Assembly (NCBI RefSeq): GCF_003268005.1
Contig: NZ_CP014213.1
Span: 310,001-374,000, forward strand
Source: Methanosphaera sp. BMS
Lineage (GTDB): Archaea > Methanobacteriota > Methanobacteria > Methanobacteriales > Methanobacteriaceae
Reading direction: 5' to 3'
Length of the DNA stretch: 64,000 bases
Both the position numbers and the translations under genes were made by a program. Within the stretch, counting starts at the first letter, position 1, and each line of letters starts with the position of its first letter. Positions 55,753-61,547 of this stretch are shown piece after piece. Under the pieces are notes generated by a model, which saw only the letters and a list, made by a program, of their open reading frames with translations, was not told the DNA's origin and made no database searches.

Positions 55753-56584
55753 ACAATACCGGAAAATACAAATATAAACCAGTGCTCTTTTTTGCATTGG
55801 CATATATCTTTACTTGGATTTTTTGGATTCCGGCAATCTATTTGCCCGAAAGCATCAGTCCATTACTCCTGTTGTTAGGTCTTATGGCACCAGCCATAGT
55901 CTCTACAATTTTTATCATGCTGTCAAAATCAGATGCACTCAAACAAGACTTTAAAAATAAGATGTTAGGCTTTTACAAAGTAAAGTGGCTCAACGTAGTT
56001 TGGGCTGTAATTGTATTTGCCATTGTAATAGGTTCTTCGATCCTCTTGTCTGTAGCATTTGGACAGTCATTGAATCAGTTTTCCCTTACTGAAGACTTTT
56101 CCTTTACAGGTGTTGGAATAGCCGGGCATTGATTACCATTACGATTGCTTCAATTATTGAGGAGGTAGGATGGAAAGGATACTGTGAGGATTCAATCGGT
56201 AACTATATGAACTGGTTTTGGGAATCCATGATTTTTGGAGTACTATGGTCTTTATGGCATTTTCCATTACTCTTTATTCAGGGAACGTATCAGGCTGGAC
56301 TTATGGTAAATCCTCTTTATGTGGTTAACTTTTTTGTAAGTGGAATCCCCATGGAATTTGTCATTACATGGGTCTATCTTGAAAGTGACCGTTCAATATT
56401 GGCTTGCATGATATTTCATTTCTTTGTCAATTTCATGCAGGAGAAAATAGCGATAACTCCCGAGACAAAATGCCTGGAGACGATAGTGATAACAGTGCTA
56501 ACAATTATCATAGTCCTGGTTAAAAAAGACATGTTCTTTGAAACACGTCACATCGGAAAACTGCCCGAATACACCGACAGGTAG
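55749..56584 (+). pseudogene. CPBP-family membrane protease, frameshifted
   Basis: The N-terminal half (55749-56132) has three or four helices and ends FTGVGIAGH. The rest continues from about 56120 in another frame: ITITIASIIEEVGWKGYCED with the EE pair, FGVLWSLWHFPLLF with His, and FHFFVNFM with the HxxxN. All catalytic groups are in the second piece. One G missing in GCCGGGCATTG would restore GIAGALITIT, giving about 279 residues. CPBP proteins include CAAX-type proteases and bacteriocin-immunity proteins. It forms an operon with the TetR gene, which has the same kind of lesion. Confidence 0.8.
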
Positions 56585-56810
56585 CAATAATAGATGTTTT
56601 TCACATATAGCTGTGTGTAATATGTGCAGGTGGTGCTTAGATTGAACTACTAGACAATTGTTATACAAAGCTTGTGGAGTCATACCTTCATTTTTTTTGG
56701 AAATTGAGTCATGCTTTACATATCATCTAAGCTACCATTAAAAAATTAGAATTGTAATATAAAATAACTTCTTTTAATCAATTTTTGAAAATAGAATTTT
56801 TCCAAAAAAA

Positions 56811-56830
56811 ATCATTTTTGGCTAACACTC
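56811..56830. repeat. solitary IS1182-type terminal repeat
   Basis: ATCATTTTTGGCTAACACTC matches 18 of 20 bases at the right end of the 50554-52331 element. It lies 41 bases beyond the 3' end of the second HTH module. Confidence 0.6.
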
Positions 56831-56871
56831 TATTAAAATGTAAGTTTAACAAAAAATAATAAATAAAAAAA

Positions 56872-57294
56872 TCATATTTCTAATTTTATTTCATCATAAT
56901 TCAAAATAGGAATTTTACTATTTTTATTTCCATCAATTAATTGAATAAAACCATTTTCATATAATTTATGAACTTTTGGTTGAATAGTTTTAACATCTTT
57001 ATGCATTTTATTAGCTAAATCTCTGATAGAAGATATTTCATTATATTTAATTGCAGATAGAACTTCAAAATCTAATTGTGATAAATTAATTTTATTTGTT
57101 ACCAAAGATTCTCCCTTTTCTATGCTTTCATTTGGATTTTCTAAGAAGTAATTCCAATTTTCTAAATCTATCATCATTTCCATATTATTTGTTTGATTAA
57201 ATAAACGTTCTAATTCTTTTTTAGAACCATATTTTTGAATTAATTCTTTAATAACATCGGTTCCCTTTTGTTTTTTAATTAGTGTAATCATCAT
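56872..57294 (-). CDS. HVO_A0114-type winged-helix regulator (copy 2)
   Basis: 140 residues, nearly identical to the protein at 47921-48343, with changes such as LYENG for LSENG and NESIEKGES for HETIEKGKA. The same N-terminal GTDVIKELIQKYGSKKELE and C-terminal winged helix are present. It is the second gene of an inverted copy of the module, with the operator palindrome at 57592-57604. Both copies are intact and could cross-regulate. Confidence 0.7.
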   Translation of the reverse strand: MMITLIKKQKGTDVIKELIQKYGSKKELERLFNQTNNMEMMIDLENWNYFLENPNESIEKGESLVTNKINLSQLDFEVLSAIKYNEISSIRDLANKMHKDVKTIQPKVHKLYENGFIQLIDGNKNSKIPILNYDEIKLEI

Positions 57295-57551
57295 TTTAAC
57301 AATTCCTCCCTTAACAAATCTAATTCAACTTTTTTATACTTTTCAATATGGGATTTTACAATTAACAAGGTTTCATACAAAGTTTTTGTTTTAATTTCTG
57401 CTCTATCTGGATGAATATGTGGAAAACCATGTTCATAATTGTCTAATAATATATTATCCGGCATAATTACTATTGACCATCCACGTTGTGTTTCTTGAAA
57501 TATTATTCTTTTTTCATATAAATAAATATCCTGATTGGTGTTTCTTTTCAT
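57291..57551 (-). CDS. small partner protein, possible toxin (copy 2)
   Basis: 86 residues. Differs from the 47664-47924 copy at few positions (TQRGWSIVI for TIRGWSIVI, HIHPDRAEIK for HIHPDRVMIK). It overlaps its HTH gene by four bases. The same hedged reading as a toxin partner applies. Intact. Confidence 0.6.
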   Translation of the reverse strand: MKRNTNQDIYLYEKRIIFQETQRGWSIVIMPDNILLDNYEHGFPHIHPDRAEIKTKTLYETLLIVKSHIEKYKKVELDLLREELLK

Positions 57552-57591
57552 ATAATAATATTTACATTATAATATATATATATAAATTTGT

Positions 57592-57604
57592 TGGTAATAT
57601 ACCA
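57592..57604. promoter_or_regulatory. palindromic operator, copy 2
   Basis: TGGTAATATACCA, perfect TGGTA / TACCA arms. A TATA-like AT run (57573-57586) lies between it and the gene start, as in copy 1. Confidence 0.65.
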
Positions 57605-57881
57605 TCATTAATTTTAATGAAAAGTTATATTAAACATCAATCAACATAGTACGATGTCATACTGTTTTGCCTTAAATAAAATTTATTTTGATAATAAAAA
57701 GTTTTATCTACTGATATGGATTGAAGTAGAATTATTATAATTATATATAAATCAGAGATCTAATGATTTTTTATATCCTATTTTAGTCATAGTTTAATCT
57801 TAAGTGGGGGGATGATTTTAGAGGGAAAGGTAAATCGTTGTACCAGTAATAATTCTTTGTCTTATAGGAATTCAAGGAGTT
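57605..57881. other. intergenic, nothing recognised
   Basis: AT-rich gap. A short G-run near 57805-57811 stands out but has no clear role. Confidence 0.35.
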
Positions 57882-58445
57882 TTAATAAAAAAATAAAAAA
57901 GAGGTGGTTAAATTATTGTTTATGGAGTTATTTATTTGAATTTTTTTAGAAATCAAATTAAGAATTCCACCAATTTTATTTTGAATATCTTTAGGAGGAT
58001 GAGGTATTTCTATTTTTCTAATAAATTTCATAGGTATTGTTGGTTGTGAACTTCCAACTAAATAATTTTCCATTTGTTTTAAAAAGCCATAACTTTGCAT
58101 ATAATTTAATAAAAAATCAGGATTAATCTGTTTTGGAGTTATTTTAGCTAAATTAGGTGCTAAATGATATTTATCATTTTCAATAATTTTTACAGAATCT
58201 CCCCATCCATTTCCAGTATAGGTTAATAAAATATCATTTTTGTATAATTTACTCCTTGTCAATTTTTCAGAGGTTTTATTATCTATATATTTAACATCAG
58301 TTAAATCTAATTTGTTATTTTTAATATTTAATGCACGTAATGCTATAATTTCACCTTTATCCTGATATTCAATATATTTAGAGAATTCAAAACCTGCTAG
58401 TTTAGTTACATCAGCTACTTCTTCTAGTTTAATATGCTCATACAT
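57882..58445 (-). CDS. HsdS-like single-TRD specificity protein
   Basis: About 187 residues from the ATG at 58445 behind AAGGTG. A TRD is clear: HIKLEEVADVTKLAGFEFSK, LYKNDILLTYTGNGWGDSVK and GSSQPTIPMKFIRKIEIPHP, followed by the DIQNKIGGILNLISKKI coiled-coil spacer. The end (NNNLTTSFLFFY) lies in a poly-T tract and may be shifted. No HsdM or HsdR is nearby, so it may be a spare or cassette for another type I system, or act on its own. A CTTCGTTA / TAACGAAG palindrome lies 53 bases upstream, which could allow exchange. Downstream lies the inverted HTH module. Confidence 0.7.
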   Translation of the reverse strand: MYEHIKLEEVADVTKLAGFEFSKYIEYQDKGEIIALRALNIKNNKLDLTDVKYIDNKTSEKLTRSKLYKNDILLTYTGNGWGDSVKIIENDKYHLAPNLAKITPKQINPDFLLNYMQSYGFLKQMENYLVGSSQPTIPMKFIRKIEIPHPPKDIQNKIGGILNLISKKIQINNSINNNLTTSFLFFY

Positions 58446-58497
58446 TTTATAACACCTTGAAAAATAAAGATTTAAAAATAAAAACAATATTTTTTCT

Positions 58498-58523
58498 CTT
58501 CGTTAACCATGTATATAACGAAG
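58498..58523. repeat. CTTCGTTA / TAACGAAG perfect palindromic site
   Basis: Perfect 8-base arms around a 10-base spacer, the best copy of the dispersed family. It lies between the HsdS-like gene and the group II intron. Confidence 0.6.
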
Positions 58524-58618
58524 TGGAAAACATAAAAAAAATAGTATCTGGTAAATGCTAAGAGATAACTCGTTACAGTCGGATAAGTTAGAGAGGTTGC
58601 TCTCTCCTCCTCTCCTCA

Positions 58619-58652
58619 GAACCGTACGTGTCACTTTCATAACATACGGCTC
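58619..58652 (-). ncRNA. group II intron domain V
   Basis: A 34-base catalytic hairpin with arms GAGCCGTATG and CGTACGGTTC. It carries the metal-binding core needed for splicing and retrohoming. Confidence 0.8.
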
Positions 58653-58700
58653 AAGCATATTAGTTATCTGAAGAAACTAAGTCAAATTAAAAAAATTATT

Positions 58701-60245
58701 TTATATTCCATATAAGCATTGGTAATTATTTTTAAATTTAAATCTTTCAAAGTACTCATTGAATTCACTTTTATACGGGGTTGCTTTATATTTAATGCAC
58801 CACGCATATTTAATATGAATCCAACTCATACGTTTAAGTTGATTACCTGTTTCAGGATTAGTAAACAAATACTTATCTTTTATCGTTTTATCCCTACATG
58901 GTTTAAAGTGTTTACCTTTAATCCACTTATGAGACTTCTTAGGATATAATCTCTTAAGAAGACGAATAATACGATATATAATAAACCAATCCATCTTTTC
59001 AAAGGTTCTTTCTGCAGCTGTCATTCTCCAATAATAAGCAGTACCAATTATAAGATTATTTAAGGAGTCAATAAAACTTTCTATGTCTCCCCCATAAGCT
59101 TTTATAAAGATACGCCGTGCTTTATCTTTGAATGAAACAATACTACTCTTTGACGGTTTTGTAAGAACCACTTTTCTATTTCTACTGAAATATGATTTAA
59201 TATTGATTCCTAGAAAATCAAAACCATTATCAATATGAGTAATTCTAGTTTTATCCTCAGCTAAAGTTAAACCCCTCTTTTCCAAGTAAGAATTTAACAG
59301 TTTCGGCACTTTACATGCATCCTCTTTTGTTCTACAAAGTATTACAAAATCATCAGCATAACGCACCATAACATACTTAGACACATTACTGTATGTATAC
59401 GAGCCATCTTTTCTGCGGATACGAGTGTATTTAATATCTAATGCTTCCTCCATTCCATGCAATGCAATGTTAGCAAGAAGCGGAGATATAATACCCCCCT
59501 GAGGTGTACCACTATCGGACTTATAAAATACATTATCGTCTAAGTATCCTGCTTTTAACCAGAGACTAATGGTTTTAGAGGCTGGAAAATACCGTACTTG
59601 TTCCATGATATAATCATGGTCAAGAGTATCAAAACAAGATTTAAAATCACCTTCAAATATCCAAGGACGATTAAATCCACGTACATGACTGTGAATCTTT
59701 GCTATAGCATCACTAGCACCTCTACAAGGCCTGAAACCATAACTATTGGCTTCAAAATGATGCTCCCAAATAGGTTCCAAGGCAATTTTACATACCATTT
59801 GGAACACACGATCACGTATGGTTGGAATACCCAAAGGTCTTAATTTACCATTCTTTTTAGGAATATAAATCCTACAAACAGGCCGAGGCCTATGTAGATT
59901 AATTTTACAATCCTTAAGCTGGTAAAATAGTTTCATACGCTCAGCATTTGTCATGACAATTTCAGAGTCAACTCCTGCCGTACGTTTACCACTATTTATT
60001 TGAGTAACTACTCTTATAGCCCACAATAGTGTTCTATTATCATTTAAAAGTAGTCTACAATGGCTTCGAACTCTTCGATAGTCACCAGATTCTTCAGCAC
60101 GAATTATCCGCTGTTGTATCTTATATATGCTTCGACTTACATAGTTCCATTTAATATTGGACCATTCACTGTCGAGTTTGTCCAATTCCGTGGACTGACA
60201 CAAATTAATATTTGCACAGTTTTCTTCATCTGAAATTTGACTCAT
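58701..60245 (-). CDS. ltrA: group II intron reverse transcriptase/maturase
   Basis: 514 residues. RT blocks in order: NGKLRPLGIPTIRDRVFQMV, ANSYGFRPCRGASDAI, EGDFKSCFDTLDHDYI with an Asp, SGTPQGGIISPLLANIAL, and YADDFVIL with the catalytic YADD. A thumb/maturase X part follows (MDWFIIYRIIRLLKRLYPKK). No HNH endonuclease is evident at the end (NNYQCLYGI). It aids splicing and copies the intron into DNA. It is intact and starts behind GTGATT. It lies in the loop of domain IV of the intron, transcribed with it. Confidence 0.85.
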   Translation of the reverse strand: MSQISDEENCANINLCQSTELDKLDSEWSNIKWNYVSRSIYKIQQRIIRAEESGDYRRVRSHCRLLLNDNRTLLWAIRVVTQINSGKRTAGVDSEIVMTNAERMKLFYQLKDCKINLHRPRPVCRIYIPKKNGKLRPLGIPTIRDRVFQMVCKIALEPIWEHHFEANSYGFRPCRGASDAIAKIHSHVRGFNRPWIFEGDFKSCFDTLDHDYIMEQVRYFPASKTISLWLKAGYLDDNVFYKSDSGTPQGGIISPLLANIALHGMEEALDIKYTRIRRKDGSYTYSNVSKYVMVRYADDFVILCRTKEDACKVPKLLNSYLEKRGLTLAEDKTRITHIDNGFDFLGINIKSYFSRNRKVVLTKPSKSSIVSFKDKARRIFIKAYGGDIESFIDSLNNLIIGTAYYWRMTAAERTFEKMDWFIIYRIIRLLKRLYPKKSHKWIKGKHFKPCRDKTIKDKYLFTNPETGNQLKRMSWIHIKYAWCIKYKATPYKSEFNEYFERFKFKNNYQCLYGI

Positions 60246-60906
60246 AAATTAATCACATCTAAGAATACAAATTCGTTTTAATTCATGTTATACACCTGTT
60301 AAAGTCAGCATATCCACAAGAGTTAATTATTTGTTAAATTCCCCTTTATCTTAACGATAATGTGGCATTAGCTTCCTTAACATCCTTTAGCCAGTAAGGT
60401 CTTAGAATTCCCTCACAGAAACCCCTACCAGTAATGTATTACTGGACTTTACTGGGCTTACCAAGTTTATCTTTTGTTAGACTACGACACAACTTAGGCC
60501 CTCCCATTACACCGACAGACATACGGGTTGTAATCTATAGACGTCCTTTTTTACTTCGTCTGACCTGCCTGCAATTACAACACATCCTTCAATCATCCTA
60601 ACGTGTTGTTCCCTTTCACGATGCTTATAAGAGTTCATTTATCATTAGCCAATATTGGTCTTTCTCTCGCCCTCCACTTCATGGATGCTAGAAGTAAGAT
60701 TAGGCTTTACCTATCATGCAACCCACCCCACTGTTACCAATGACGCAGTTTCAAGGGAGAATAACCCATACAACAGGATTAAAAGTATCCGTTAATTAGA
60801 TACTATACTAACACACACTCAAAACAAAGTTTCGAGTGAGAACAAATTAAAGACAATCGCTTGTCGCACAAAAAATAAGGGGGGTCGGGATAATTCACGA
60901 ACAAAG

Positions 60907-61161
60907 TCATTTTTTTCTAATTTTCTCCCAAATACCATATTTTTTAAAATGAGAATAAATGAAAATTATTGCTAACAGTAATCCAATACTAGCAAATAGT
61001 ATCATACGTTGATCTTTTGTAAAAACTGCAAATATAAAGAATCCAATGAAAAAAATACTATAAATAAAATTTTTTCCCTTTGGAACTGAATCTAAATGAT
61101 AAAATTCTGAAAAATTATACAAACGTTTATCAATTTTTTCTAAAAAATCCATAATACTCAT
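60907..61161 (-). CDS. small membrane protein
   Basis: 84 residues with two hydrophobic segments (FIYSIFFIGFFIFAVF, then MILFASIGLLLAIIFIYSHF) after a soluble N-terminal region and with a basic C-terminus (KYGIWEKIRKK). It begins MSIMDFLEKI; the second Met is also possible. It is the last gene of an operon with the two genes upstream, 11 bases from the previous stop. It might be an immunity-like or helper protein for the large surface protein, but nothing shows that directly. The group II intron sits directly after it. Confidence 0.6.
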   Translation of the reverse strand: MSIMDFLEKIDKRLYNFSEFYHLDSVPKGKNFIYSIFFIGFFIFAVFTKDQRMILFASIGLLLAIIFIYSHFKKYGIWEKIRKK

Positions 61162-61172
61162 ATAATCACCAA

Positions 61173-61538
61173 CTACTCAGGAATAGATAAACCAAAGTAG
61201 GAATATCCCCAATCAATAGCATTAGAATAAAAGATACTACTACTTTCCTCTTCAATCATTTCTATAAAACTATTATATGTATTTATTTTTATACTTGACA
61301 TTAGTATAACTCTTCCTTCATCAAATAAGGGTAGTCCTACTTTGTCTAATAATTGTAATCCTTTTGCAACACTTCTTATCTCTCCATATGGTACTATGGC
61401 TGATCCTATAATCGTTGGTGCTGCTTGTGTCCAATAATATGGGTTTAACATATCGGATGGTTCATCTGCTCCGGCAGCATGTAAACATAAACCAATACCC
61501 ATACCAACTATGGCTGCTCCTACAACTACGGGTAGCAT
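61173..61538 (-). CDS. protein with N-terminal hydrophobic segment, possibly the tail of the large gene
   Basis: 121 residues. A Gly-rich hydrophobic start (PVVVGAAIVGMGIGLCLHAA) is followed by a soluble domain with no family I know (SSIKINTYNSFIEMIEEESS). Its ATG at 61538 is in the same frame as the large gene upstream, only three codons after that gene's TAA. The large protein ends GTAITAGMTIVLA, also hydrophobic, so the two pieces could be one protein interrupted by a stop. A GGTGG site before the ATG also permits separate translation. The third gene follows after 11 bases. Confidence 0.55.
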   Translation of the reverse strand: MLPVVVGAAIVGMGIGLCLHAAGADEPSDMLNPYYWTQAAPTIIGSAIVPYGEIRSVAKGLQLLDKVGLPLFDEGRVILMSSIKINTYNSFIEMIEEESSSIFYSNAIDWGYSYFGLSIPE

Positions 61539-61547
61539 GGTTCCACC

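Larger units (their letters stand above)
58583..60869 (-). mobile_element. group II intron, about 2.29 kb
   Basis: On the minus strand it begins GTGCGACAAG (5' end at 60869), the group II consensus. Domain V (58619-58652, 34 bases) reads GAGCCGTATG at its start and CGTACGGTTC at its end with a GAAA-type loop. Domain VI follows with an unpaired A near ACTTAT, and the 3' end is near 58583. The reverse transcriptase lies between. The 5' exon is T-rich, after the stop of the gene at 60907. The exact 3' base is an estimate. Confidence 0.8.
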
